Below, in pieces: positions 7,478 to 14,041 of a DNA stretch of 25,107 nt. Each line of letters starts with the position of its first letter. The first letter of the stretch is position 1. The stretch comes from WHSM01 sp050701635. Its GTDB lineage: Bacteria; Actinomycetota; Actinomycetes; Mycobacteriales; Micromonosporaceae. The stretch covers positions 1 to 25,107 of the forward strand of contig JBOGDF010000031.1 in NCBI GenBank assembly GCA_050701635.1, read 5' to 3'. A program made the position numbers and the translations under genes. The notes below the pieces were generated by a model that did no database searches, had not been told where the DNA came from, and saw only the letters and a list, made by a program, of their open reading frames with translations.

Positions 7478-7930
7478 GTGGCGGGGCGTCTGAGGGTGGG
7501 GCTGCTGGGGCCGCTCACCGTCGAGCTGGACGGGCGCGAGCTCGCCATCGGCGGTGCCCGGAGGCGGGCGATCCTCGCCGGGCTCGCGATGTCCGCCGGT
7601 GCCCCGGTCGCGGTCGAGACGCTCGGGCTGCTGGGCTGGGGCGACCGGCCACCGAACGGCGTACGCAACGCGCTGCAGGTCACCGTGCTGCGGCTGCGCG
7701 GCGAGCTGGGGGCGGAGCTGATCGAGTCGGTGCCGGACGGCTACCGGCTGCGGATCGACCCGGACGGGGTGGACGTACACCGGTTCCGTGCCCTGGTCGC
7801 GACCGCTGCCACCCCCGGCGACCCGGAGCAGCTGCTGGCGCGGCTGGACGAGGCGTTGGCGCTGTGGCGGGGAGAGCCGTTCGCCGGCGTCGACGGGAGC
7901 AGCTGCGGGCCGACCACGTACCGCGGCTGA
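7478..7930 (+). CDS. AfsR/SARP-family regulator, N-terminal fragment before a frameshift
   Basis: This frame encodes 150 residues: an OmpR/PhoB-type winged-helix DNA-binding domain of SARP regulators (LRVGLLGPLTVELDG at the start, then VRNALQVTVLRLRGEL and ELIESVPDGYRLRIDPDG) and the first part of the bacterial transcriptional activation domain (VDVHRFRALV, ALALWRGEPFAGVDG). The homology stops at about residue 140 and is continued in the -1 frame by the next entry; the last ten residues here are out-of-frame. Adding one G to the GGG at 7895-7897 would restore a single protein of about 926 residues with the domain order of AfsR. It is therefore either a real one-base deletion (a broken gene), a sequencing error in a G-run, or, less likely, a slippage site. 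The start is GTG, probably leaderless. Confidence 0.7.
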   Translation: MAGRLRVGLLGPLTVELDGRELAIGGARRRAILAGLAMSAGAPVAVETLGLLGWGDRPPNGVRNALQVTVLRLRGELGAELIESVPDGYRLRIDPDGVDVHRFRALVATAATPGDPEQLLARLDEALALWRGEPFAGVDGSSCGPTTYRG

Positions 7931-10257
7931 CGGAGGAGTGGTTCGCCGCGGTGGAGCTGCGGGCCGACCTGCTGCTGGCGGCCGGGCGCCACGACGAGCT
8001 GCTGCCGAGCCTGCACGACCTCGCGGTACGCCATCCGCTGCGGGAACCGCTGTGGCGCCGGCTGATGCTCGCGCAGTACCGGGCCGGACGGCAGGCCGAC
8101 GCGCTGGCCAGCTTCGACGCCGTACGGGTCCGGCTGCGCGACGAGCTCGGAGTGGACCCGGACCCCGAGCTGCGCGCGCTGCGGCAGTCGATCCTGCGCC
8201 AGGACCCGGAGCTGCAGCCGCGTCGATCGCCGGCGGCGCCGGTGCCGCGGCAGCTGCCCACGGACCTGCCCCGATTCTGTGGTCGCGATGCCGAGCTGGC
8301 GGCGCTGGACCGGTTGCTCGAGACCCGGCCCACGGACGGCGGGCCGGTGCTGATCGCCGTACTCAGCGGCGGTGGAGGTTTGGGTAAAACCGCGCTCGCG
8401 GTGCACTGGGCGCACCGGGTCACCTCGCGCTTCGGCGACGGCCAGCTCTACCTCAATCTCCGGGGGTACGGGCCGCAGCCGCCGGTGCCACCCATGGTCG
8501 CGCTGGAGACGCTGCTGCGTTCGCTGGGCGTACCGGGTGTACAGATCCCGAGCGAGCTGGACGCCCGGTCCGGGTTGCTCCGCAGTACGCTCGCCGGCCG
8601 CCGTACCCTGCTGGTGCTGGACAACGCCCGGGACGCCGAGCAGGTACGCCCGCTGCTCCCCGGCGCCGGCACGATGGTGCTGGTGACCAGCCGTTCCCAG
8701 CTGCGGAGCCTGATGGCGCGGGACGCCGCGCACCCGATCGACCTGCGACATCTGGCGCCCACCGAGTCGGTACGGCTGCTCGCCACCGCCGCCGGCCTGG
8801 AGCCGGCATCCAGCGCGGAGTCCGGCAAGTGGGTAAGGGTGGCCGAGCTGTGCGGTCACCTGCCGTTGGCGCTGGCGATCGCCGGGGAGCAGCTCGGCCG
8901 GCACCTCGCCGGCGATCTGGACGAGCTGATCGCGGAGCTCCGTGACCAGCGGGAACGCCTGGACACGCTGGACGCCGGGGACCCGGAGACCGACGTACGG
9001 GCGGTGTTCTCGTGGTCGTACCGGGCGTTGCGGCCCGAGGTGGCCCGGATGTTCCGGCTGCTGGCGCTGCACCCGGGCGCCGACATCGGGGCGCCCGCTG
9101 CCGCTGCGCTCGCCGGGGTGACGGTGCCGCAGGCCCGCCGGCTGCTGGACCGGCTGGTCAACGCCCACCAGCTGGGCCAACCCCGTCGCGGCCGGTACGA
9201 GCAGCACGACCTGCTCCGGGCGTACGCCGCGGAGCTGGCCGAATCCGACCCGGACGCCGGCGCCGCGGCCCGGCGGATCGCGGAGTGGTACCGGGCGGCG
9301 GCCGACCTGGCCGACACCCAGGTACGCCGTGACCGGCGCGTCGCAACGGAGTATCCCGACGTCACGGCGCCGTTCACCGACCGGGAATCAGCGCTGGCCT
9401 GGTACGACACGGAGCGCGGCCCGCTGGTCGCCACCGTCCGGTACGCCGCCGATCACGGGCTGCACGACGTGGCGTGGGAGCTGGCGTTCCGGCTGCGCTT
9501 CTACCTGCACCTGCGGCACGCCTGGGACGACTGGATCGCGGTCAGCGAGATCGGTCTGGAGTCGGCGCGGCGGCTCGGGAATCCGCTGCACCAGGCACGG
9601 CTGCACAACTCGCTCGGCATGGTGCACTCCGAGCTGCGCCGGCACCAGCGGGCGCTCGACCACTACCGGCAGGCGCTGGCGCTGTTCCGCGCCGGCGGGC
9701 ACCGCCACCAGGAGGCGGCCGTACACACCAACCTGGGGATGGCCTACCTGGAGCTGGGGCAGGTCGACGAGGCGATCGGGCAGCACGAGCGGTCTCGGGA
9801 GCTCGCCGACCGGCTGGGCGACCAGCGGGGGGCGCACGCCTCGTACGTCAACCTCGCGACCGCCCTGGTACGCGCGGGCCGCCACGCCGAGGCGATCCAG
9901 CGGGCCGAGACGGCGTTGGCGTGGGCGCGTGGCGAGGACGACGGATTCACCCAGGCGGAGTGCCACGCCGTGGTCGGCCGGGCGCTGCTGGGGCTCGGCC
10001 AGCCCGGGGCCGCGCTGCCGCGACTGCGGGAGGCGGTGGAGCTGTGGCGCCCGTACGGAAACCGCGGCTACGCCGCCCGGGTGATGATCGACATCGGCCT
10101 GGCACAGCGCGCCGCCGGCGCCGGGGACGATGCCCGCCAGACCTGGCGTACCGCCCTGGAGGTGTTCACCGAGCTCGGCGACCCGCGCGCCGACGACGTA
10201 CGCCGCCACCTGGCCGAGCCGCCGGATGGCCAGCAGGCTCCGCGCAGCGCCGGGTGA
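7864..10257 (+). CDS. AfsR/SARP-family regulator, C-terminal part (BTAD, NB-ARC, TPR) after a frameshift
   Basis: The frame has 797 codons from GTG 7864, but homology begins at about residue 13 (EQLRADHVPRLTEE), which continues the activation domain of the preceding fragment. Domains in order: rest of BTAD to about 120 (AQYRAGRQADALASFDAVR, ELGVDPDPEL); NB-ARC ATPase about 130-450, with Walker A SGGGGLGKT at 168-176, Walker B-like LLVLDNARDAEQ, LVTSRSQL and the GLPL-like CGHLPLALAIAGEQL; then a helical linker; then tetratricopeptide repeats from about 570 (NSLGMVHSELRRHQRALDHY, NLGMAYLELGQVDEAIGQHE, NLATALVRAGRHAEAIQRAE). This is the STAND architecture of AfsR-like regulators of secondary metabolism, where ATP and the TPRs gate DNA binding. 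Without the winged helix it could not act as such unless the frameshift is bypassed. Confidence 0.8.
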   Translation: MAGRAVRRRRREQLRADHVPRLTEEWFAAVELRADLLLAAGRHDELLPSLHDLAVRHPLREPLWRRLMLAQYRAGRQADALASFDAVRVRLRDELGVDPDPELRALRQSILRQDPELQPRRSPAAPVPRQLPTDLPRFCGRDAELAALDRLLETRPTDGGPVLIAVLSGGGGLGKTALAVHWAHRVTSRFGDGQLYLNLRGYGPQPPVPPMVALETLLRSLGVPGVQIPSELDARSGLLRSTLAGRRTLLVLDNARDAEQVRPLLPGAGTMVLVTSRSQLRSLMARDAAHPIDLRHLAPTESVRLLATAAGLEPASSAESGKWVRVAELCGHLPLALAIAGEQLGRHLAGDLDELIAELRDQRERLDTLDAGDPETDVRAVFSWSYRALRPEVARMFRLLALHPGADIGAPAAAALAGVTVPQARRLLDRLVNAHQLGQPRRGRYEQHDLLRAYAAELAESDPDAGAAARRIAEWYRAAADLADTQVRRDRRVATEYPDVTAPFTDRESALAWYDTERGPLVATVRYAADHGLHDVAWELAFRLRFYLHLRHAWDDWIAVSEIGLESARRLGNPLHQARLHNSLGMVHSELRRHQRALDHYRQALALFRAGGHRHQEAAVHTNLGMAYLELGQVDEAIGQHERSRELADRLGDQRGAHASYVNLATALVRAGRHAEAIQRAETALAWARGEDDGFTQAECHAVVGRALLGLGQPGAALPRLREAVELWRPYGNRGYAARVMIDIGLAQRAAGAGDDARQTWRTALEVFTELGDPRADDVRRHLAEPPDGQQAPRSAG

Positions 10258-10322
10258 AGCGGCCGGCGGGTTACATCTGGGGAAGCTGGTCGTGGTTACT
10301 GGCTCAAGTCGCTTCGCCCAGC

Positions 10323-10328
10323 TAGCGT
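10323..10328 (+). promoter_or_regulatory. Putative -10 box of the phoH2 leader transcript
   Basis: TAGCGT fits TANNNT. Seven bases later comes GTG 10336, the first codon of a 54-codon ORF and also the first base of the folded phoH2 leader. Transcription would thus start at about 10335-10336. A weak TGGCTC lies at -35 distance (10300-10305). Confidence 0.45.
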
Positions 10329-10335
10329 CGATGGT

Positions 10336-10496
10336 GTGACGCGGGGACCTCCCGCGTACCCGGGAGGCCCGGTTGGTAGAGCCAAGGGGCCGGCACCCGG
10401 CCTCGTGTGGCCGGGCGCCGGACGCCGACACGGTCCATGTCCTTCGACATGGCCGGCGAGAGATACGGGCGGGTGCCCGCCAGACGGAGCCGTGCC
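10336..10496 (+). promoter_or_regulatory. Highly structured 5' leader of phoH2, candidate cis-regulatory RNA
   Basis: The 160 bases before the phoH2 start contain a series of stems readable by eye: ACGCGGG/CCCGCGT (10339-10357) and a mutually exclusive CCTCCCG/CGGGAGG (10348-10367) sharing the same bases; CCCGGCC/GGCCGGG (10396-10415) extended by CCGGC/GCCGG (10390-10421); CCATGTC-CTTC-GACATGG extended by CGG/CCG (10431-10455); and GGCGG-GTGC-CCGCC (10468-10481), which ends just before the ribosome binding site GGAG (10485-10488). Alternative first hairpins and a hairpin adjoining the Shine-Dalgarno sequence are typical of riboswitch- or attenuator-like control. It does not match a riboswitch class I recognise. 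A short ORF over the same bases is listed separately. Confidence 0.45.
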
Positions 10497-10500
10497 GTGA
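10336..10500 (+). CDS. Possible 54-residue leader ORF overlapping phoH2 start (phoAT-like position)
   Basis: GTG 10336 opens a 54-codon frame ending in TGA 10498-10500, which overlaps the phoH2 GTG start by the four bases GTGA, the signature of translational coupling. A -10 box TAGCGT seven bases upstream would make it leaderless. Mycobacterial phoH2 is known to be preceded by a short overlapping gene, phoAT, proposed as its antitoxin, so the position is suggestive. Against it, the peptide is a Pro/Gly/Arg-rich sequence without recognisable motifs, it uses AGA twice, and by hand count only 36 of 54 codons end in G or C, far below the neighbouring genes. The bases may instead be constrained by RNA structure. 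Confidence 0.25.
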   Translation: MTRGPPAYPGGPVGRAKGPAPGLVWPGAGRRHGPCPSTWPARDTGGCPPDGAVP

Positions 10501-11897
10501 CCAGTGAGCCCACCCGTGCCCGCCGCACCAGCTCGGGCCCTGCGAAGACGTCCCGCCGGGTTTCCCGTACCCCCGCGAAAAAGCGCCAGGCGGCAGATTC
10601 GGAGCCTGCCAGGCGGACCTACGTCATCGACACCTCCGTGCTGCTGTCGGATCCGGCGGCGTTCCTGAAGTTCGACGAACACGAAGTGGTGCTCCCGCTG
10701 GTGGTGATCAGCGAGCTGGAGGCCAAGCGGCACCACCCCGAGCTGGGATGGTTCGCGCGGCAGTCGCTGCGGCTGCTGGACGAGCTGCGGATCAAGTACC
10801 AGCGGCTGGACGGCCCGATCCCGGCCAACGACGTCGGCGGCACCATCCGGGTGGAGCTCAACCACGCCGAGCCGGAGCTGCTGCCCCCGGGTTTCCGCGC
10901 CGACACCAACGACGCCCGGATCCTGACCGTGGCGCTGGCGATCGCGGCCGAGGGCGGCGACGTCACGCTGGTCACCAAGGACATGCCGCTGCGGGTGAAG
11001 GCGGCCGCGGTCGGGTTGGCCGCCGACGAGTACCGGCACGGCCAGGTGGGCGACCCGACCTGGACCGGCACCGCCGAGCTGGAGGTCTCCGAAGAGGAGG
11101 TCAACCAGCTCTACGCCGGCGAGCACGTCGACCTGGTCGCGGCGCGCGAGCTGCCGGTCCACACCGGTCTGGTGCTGCTCTCGCCGCGCGGCTCGGCGCT
11201 CGGTCGTACCCAACCCGACAAAACCGTCCGTCTGGTACGCGGTGACCGCGAAGCCTTCGGGCTGCGGGGCCGCTCCGCGGAGCAGCGGATCGCGCTGGAC
11301 CTGCTGCTCGACGAGAGCGTCGGGATCGTCTCGCTCGGAGGCCGCGCCGGCACCGGCAAGTCCGCGCTGGCGCTGTGCGCCGGGCTGGAGCAGGTGATGG
11401 AGCGCCGCAACCACAAGCGGGTGGTCGTCTTCCGCCCGCTGTACGCCGTCGGCGGCCAGGAGCTCGGCTACCTGCCCGGCAGCGAGTCCGACAAGATGGC
11501 GCCCTGGGCGCAGGCGGTGTACGACACCCTCGGCTCGGTGGTCTCGGACGCGGTGATCGAGGAGATCCTCGACCGCGGCATGCTCGAGGTGCTGCCGCTG
11601 ACCCACATCCGGGGCCGCTCGCTGCACGACGCGTTCGTGATCGTCGACGAGGCGCAGTCGCTGGAGCGTGGCGTACTGCTGACGGTGCTGTCCCGGATCG
11701 GGACCGGCTCGCGGGTGGTGCTCACCCACGACGTGGCGCAGCGCGACAACCTGCGGGTCGGCCGGCACGACGGCATCACCGCGGTGATCGAGGCGCTGAA
11801 GGGCCACCCGCTGTTCGGCCACGTGACGCTGAGCCGCTCGGAACGTTCCCCGATCGCCGAGGTGGTCACCGACCTGCTCGAGGACATCCACCACTAG
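10497..11897 (+). CDS. phoH2: PhoH2: PIN-domain RNase fused to PhoH-like RNA helicase/ATPase
   Basis: The product has 466 residues from GTG 10497 (GGAG at 10485-10488); the frame is open to 10407, but that part overlaps the structured leader. After a basic, Ser/Thr/Arg-rich N-terminal tail of about 40 residues comes a PIN nuclease domain (YVIDTSVLLSDP with the metal-binding Asp45, VISELEAKR, and DTNDARILTVALA with the second acidic set). The C-terminal half is a PhoH ATPase: LGGRAGTGKSALAL Walker A with Lys288, VFRPLYAVGGQELGYLPG, and AFVIVDEAQSL Walker B with Asp384-Glu385. The mycobacterial homologue (Rv1095) couples ATP-driven RNA unwinding to sequence-dependent RNA cleavage. Location is cytoplasmic. 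It is followed by a 10-bp hairpin. Confidence 0.93.
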   Translation: MTSEPTRARRTSSGPAKTSRRVSRTPAKKRQAADSEPARRTYVIDTSVLLSDPAAFLKFDEHEVVLPLVVISELEAKRHHPELGWFARQSLRLLDELRIKYQRLDGPIPANDVGGTIRVELNHAEPELLPPGFRADTNDARILTVALAIAAEGGDVTLVTKDMPLRVKAAAVGLAADEYRHGQVGDPTWTGTAELEVSEEEVNQLYAGEHVDLVAARELPVHTGLVLLSPRGSALGRTQPDKTVRLVRGDREAFGLRGRSAEQRIALDLLLDESVGIVSLGGRAGTGKSALALCAGLEQVMERRNHKRVVVFRPLYAVGGQELGYLPGSESDKMAPWAQAVYDTLGSVVSDAVIEEILDRGMLEVLPLTHIRGRSLHDAFVIVDEAQSLERGVLLTVLSRIGTGSRVVLTHDVAQRDNLRVGRHDGITAVIEALKGHPLFGHVTLSRSERSPIAEVVTDLLEDIHH

Positions 11898-11907
11898 ACA
11901 CGACGGC

Positions 11908-11936
11908 GCGGGCCTGCTGGTGCTCGGCAGGCCCGC
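11908..11936 (+). terminator. Hairpin terminator after phoH2
   Basis: GCGGGCCTGC (11908-11917) and GCAGGCCCGC (11927-11936) form a perfect 10-bp stem with a 9-base loop, 10 bases after the phoH2 stop. No T-run follows, as is common in high-GC actinobacterial hairpin terminators. Confidence 0.65.
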
Positions 11937-12223
11937 AACCGTGTGTGCGCCGACGTTTGACCACGTTGCGTCCGATTTGAGCGCTCTACGCGGTCTGGTG
12001 GTCTACGCACGGTGATGACCGGGATGACCGGTGAGGAACGCCACCTTTGTCACCCCGGGGCTGCGCGCGCGTTAGTGAGTACGGGAGGGTGGGCGGCTGT
12101 GGGTCTGCGTACGCGTGCGGACTCGCAGTTGGTCGCAGGCTCCGGCCGCCGGAAATGGCGCGGCCCCGCGGTGGCACCGAGGCACCATCGCCGCGGTACG
12201 AGTCGCAGACGAAGGGATTGCGC
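11937..12223 (+). promoter_or_regulatory. Gene-free leader region of the transglycosylase-like gene
   Basis: The 326-base space between phoH2 and the next gene carries the terminator above, a TTGACC at 11957-11962 without a clear -10 partner, a perfect tandem repeat of GATGACCGG (12014-12022 and 12023-12031), and a pair of complementary 7-base arms GTCTGCG (12103-12109) and CGCAGAC (12204-12210) that enclose about 95 bases and end just before the AAGGG ribosome binding site. The closing stem suggests a folded 5' leader. I looked for the ydaO c-di-AMP riboswitch often found before such genes and did not find its conserved core. Confidence 0.35.
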
Positions 12224-12895
12224 GTGAGTCGGAGTTGGATCCGAGTCAGCCTTCGCGTCTTCGCAGTTTTTCTCCTGGTGGGTGGTCTGGTCGCCGGCGT
12301 GTACGTCGGCGTGACCCGTCAGGCTGCCGAGGACGCGTCGAAGCGGGCGGCGAACGAGTCGGCGGAGGACCGCGCACTGGCGGACCTCGACCGGGTCTCC
12401 CGGGACGCCAGCCGCACCGCGCGTGGGCACAAGTCGCGGTCGGACGCCGCCGCCCGGGCGAAGGCGAAGGCCGACGCCGCGGGCAAGGAAGCCGCCGACC
12501 GGGCCGCCGACGCCGACAAGGCCCTCGACGACAAGAAGGAAACCGGTAAGGCGTCGCCGCCGATCGGCCCGATCCCCGCTTCCTGCAAGGAGTACACCGG
12601 CAACAAGGCCACCGGCTGCGCACTGCTGCTGCAGTGGGGCTACAAGCTGGACCAGATGCCGTGCCTGGAGCAGCTCTGGGACAAGGAGAGCGGCTGGAAC
12701 GAGCGGGCCAGCAACCCCTCCACCGGCGCGTACGGGATTCCGCAGGCGCTGCCCGGCGACAAGATGGCCGAGTACGGCGACGACTGGCGTACCAACCCGG
12801 TGCCGCAGATCAAGTGGGGCCTGGACTACATCAAGGGCCGCTACGACACCCCCTGCGGAGCATGGGGCTTCTTCCAGAACAACGGCTGGTACTGA
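12224..12895 (+). CDS. Membrane-anchored lytic transglycosylase-like protein
   Basis: The 223-residue product starts at GTG 12224, with AAGGG seven bases upstream; an open frame to 12047 is not used because it lacks a membrane signal at its start. Residues about 7-29 form a hydrophobic anchor or signal (VFAVFLLVGGLVAGVYVGV). Residues about 35-105 are an Ala/Lys/Glu/Asp-rich helical stalk, probably coiled coil. The C-terminal 110 residues hold a transglycosylase-SLT-like fold: CALLLQWGYKLDQMPCLEQLW followed by DKESGWNERASNPSTGAYGIPQ, where the Glu of KESGW would be the catalytic acid, then a TNPVPQIKWGLDYIKGRY helix and the terminal GAWGFFQNNGWY. Four cysteines in this domain could form disulfides outside the cell. 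It should cleave or bind peptidoglycan glycan strands at the cell surface, in growth or resuscitation. Confidence 0.88.
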   Translation: MSRSWIRVSLRVFAVFLLVGGLVAGVYVGVTRQAAEDASKRAANESAEDRALADLDRVSRDASRTARGHKSRSDAAARAKAKADAAGKEAADRAADADKALDDKKETGKASPPIGPIPASCKEYTGNKATGCALLLQWGYKLDQMPCLEQLWDKESGWNERASNPSTGAYGIPQALPGDKMAEYGDDWRTNPVPQIKWGLDYIKGRYDTPCGAWGFFQNNGWY

Positions 12896-12919
12896 CGCTC
12901 AGCTTCCTCGAGCACACCC

Positions 12920-12953
12920 CACCGCCCGCGGTCCGAATGGATCGCGGGCGGTG
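12920..12953 (+). terminator. Hairpin terminator after transglycosylase-like gene
   Basis: CACCGCCCGCG (12920-12930) and CGCGGGCGGTG (12943-12953) make a perfect 11-bp stem with a 12-base loop, 24 bases after the stop codon. TGGTTTG follows. Confidence 0.7.
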
Positions 12954-13021
12954 TGGTTTGTGGGTGAAGCGACTACCGTGGATCTGGCCGGAGAATTCGG
13001 CTCTCAGAGCTGGCGGTGGCG

Positions 13022-14020
13022 ATGGCGGACGGTACGGGCACCAGTCGTATCGAGGTGGACCTCGCGATCGTGGGCGCGGGGCCGACCGGGCTGTTCGCGG
13101 CGTACTACGCCGGGTTCCGGGGACTGTCCACGGCGGTGATCGACGCGCTGCCGGAGCCGGGTGGCCAGGTCACCGCGATGTATCCGGAGAAGCTGATCTA
13201 CGACGTGGCCGGCTTCCCGGCGGTACGCGGACGCGAGCTGGTCGCCAACCTGGTGGAGCAGGCCGCGCCGTACCACCCGCACTACCTGCTGGGGGAGCGC
13301 GCCGACGGCCTGGCGTACGAGTCCGACCGTCCCACCCTGACCATGGACAATGGCAACACCGTCCACTGTGGCGCAGTCATGATCACCGGCGGGCTCGGCA
13401 GCTTCACGCCGCGCCCGCTGCCGGCGGCGGACGAGTTCCGGGGCCGCGGGATCGTGTATTTCGTACCGGAGCTGGAGACCCACCGTGGCGAGGATGTGCT
13501 GGTGGTGGGCGGCGGCGACTCGGCGTTCGACTGGGCGATGGCGCTGCATCCGATCGCGCGTCAGGTCACCATGGTGCACCGGCGCGAGAAGTTCCGCGCG
13601 CACGCCGCGACCGTCGACCGGGTGAAGGCGCTCGGCGTACCGATCATCGTGAACGCGCAGGTCACCGAGGTGCTGGGGGACGGCCGGGTGGAGGGTGCCC
13701 GGATCGAGGCGCGCGGTGAGGAGCCGAAGGTGATCCCGGCGCAGACCATCGTCGCGGCGCTCGGCTTCACCGCCGACCTGGGGCCGCTCGCCGACTGGGG
13801 GTTCGAGCTGGACAAGCGCCACATCCAGGTCGACACCACGATGGCGACCAACCTGCCGAGGATCTTCGCCGCTGGCGACATCTCCGACTACCCCGGCAAG
13901 GTCAGGCTGATCGCGGTCGGGTTCGGCGAGGCGGCCACGGCGGTGAACAATGCCGCCGTCGCCATCGACCCCGAGGCGCACCTGTTCCCCGGCCACTCCA
14001 GCAACCTCGATACCCCATAG
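13022..14020 (+). CDS. FAD-dependent ferredoxin-NADP reductase, thioredoxin-reductase-like type
   Basis: The 332-residue product belongs to the TrxR-like ferredoxin/flavodoxin-NADP reductases (EC 1.18.1.2, YumC type). The FAD-binding VGAGPTGLFAAYYAG motif is at residues about 18-32, EPGGQVTAMYPEK follows, the NADPH-binding VVGGGDSAFDWA is near residue 165, and the C-terminal FAD contact is FAAGDISDYPGKVRLIAVGFGEAATAVNN. The redox-active CxxC of true thioredoxin reductases is absent, which separates it from TrxB. It would pass electrons between NADPH and ferredoxin in the cytosol. I chose ATG 13022; GTG 13016 two codons earlier is equally possible, since neither has a strong ribosome binding site. 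A TACCGT at 12974-12979 could be its -10 box. The gene on its right begins 21 bases after its stop. Confidence 0.92.
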   Translation: MADGTGTSRIEVDLAIVGAGPTGLFAAYYAGFRGLSTAVIDALPEPGGQVTAMYPEKLIYDVAGFPAVRGRELVANLVEQAAPYHPHYLLGERADGLAYESDRPTLTMDNGNTVHCGAVMITGGLGSFTPRPLPAADEFRGRGIVYFVPELETHRGEDVLVVGGGDSAFDWAMALHPIARQVTMVHRREKFRAHAATVDRVKALGVPIIVNAQVTEVLGDGRVEGARIEARGEEPKVIPAQTIVAALGFTADLGPLADWGFELDKRHIQVDTTMATNLPRIFAAGDISDYPGKVRLIAVGFGEAATAVNNAAVAIDPEAHLFPGHSSNLDTP

Positions 14021-14041
14021 GGCCGCGAACGTGCTCTTGCC

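Noticed and set aside
7889..7902. Programmed -1 ribosomal frameshift in the SARP-type gene
   Set aside because: The sequence C-GAC-GGG-A is not an X-XXY-YYZ slippery heptamer and no downstream pseudoknot is obvious; a one-base deletion or sequence error is simpler.
7741..9207. 488-codon antisense ORF over the SARP-type gene
   Set aside because: Its composition (Gln/Arg/Val/Gly rich) is that of a frame shadow; the plus strand encodes BTAD and NB-ARC domains.
10371..10452. tRNA-like pieces in the phoH2 leader (GGTTGGTAGAGC like a D arm, TTCGA like a T loop)
   Set aside because: No acceptor stem, no anticodon arm of correct size, and no GTTCGANNC T-arm; the pieces belong to other hairpins.
10296..11894. 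532-codon antisense ORF over phoH2
   Set aside because: Shadow of a well-conserved PIN-PhoH gene; no start signal or motif.
11937..12223. ydaO-type c-di-AMP riboswitch before the transglycosylase-like gene
   Set aside because: Expected from gene type, but the conserved GGGGA and GTCAGCTAACCTCGTA-type blocks are absent.
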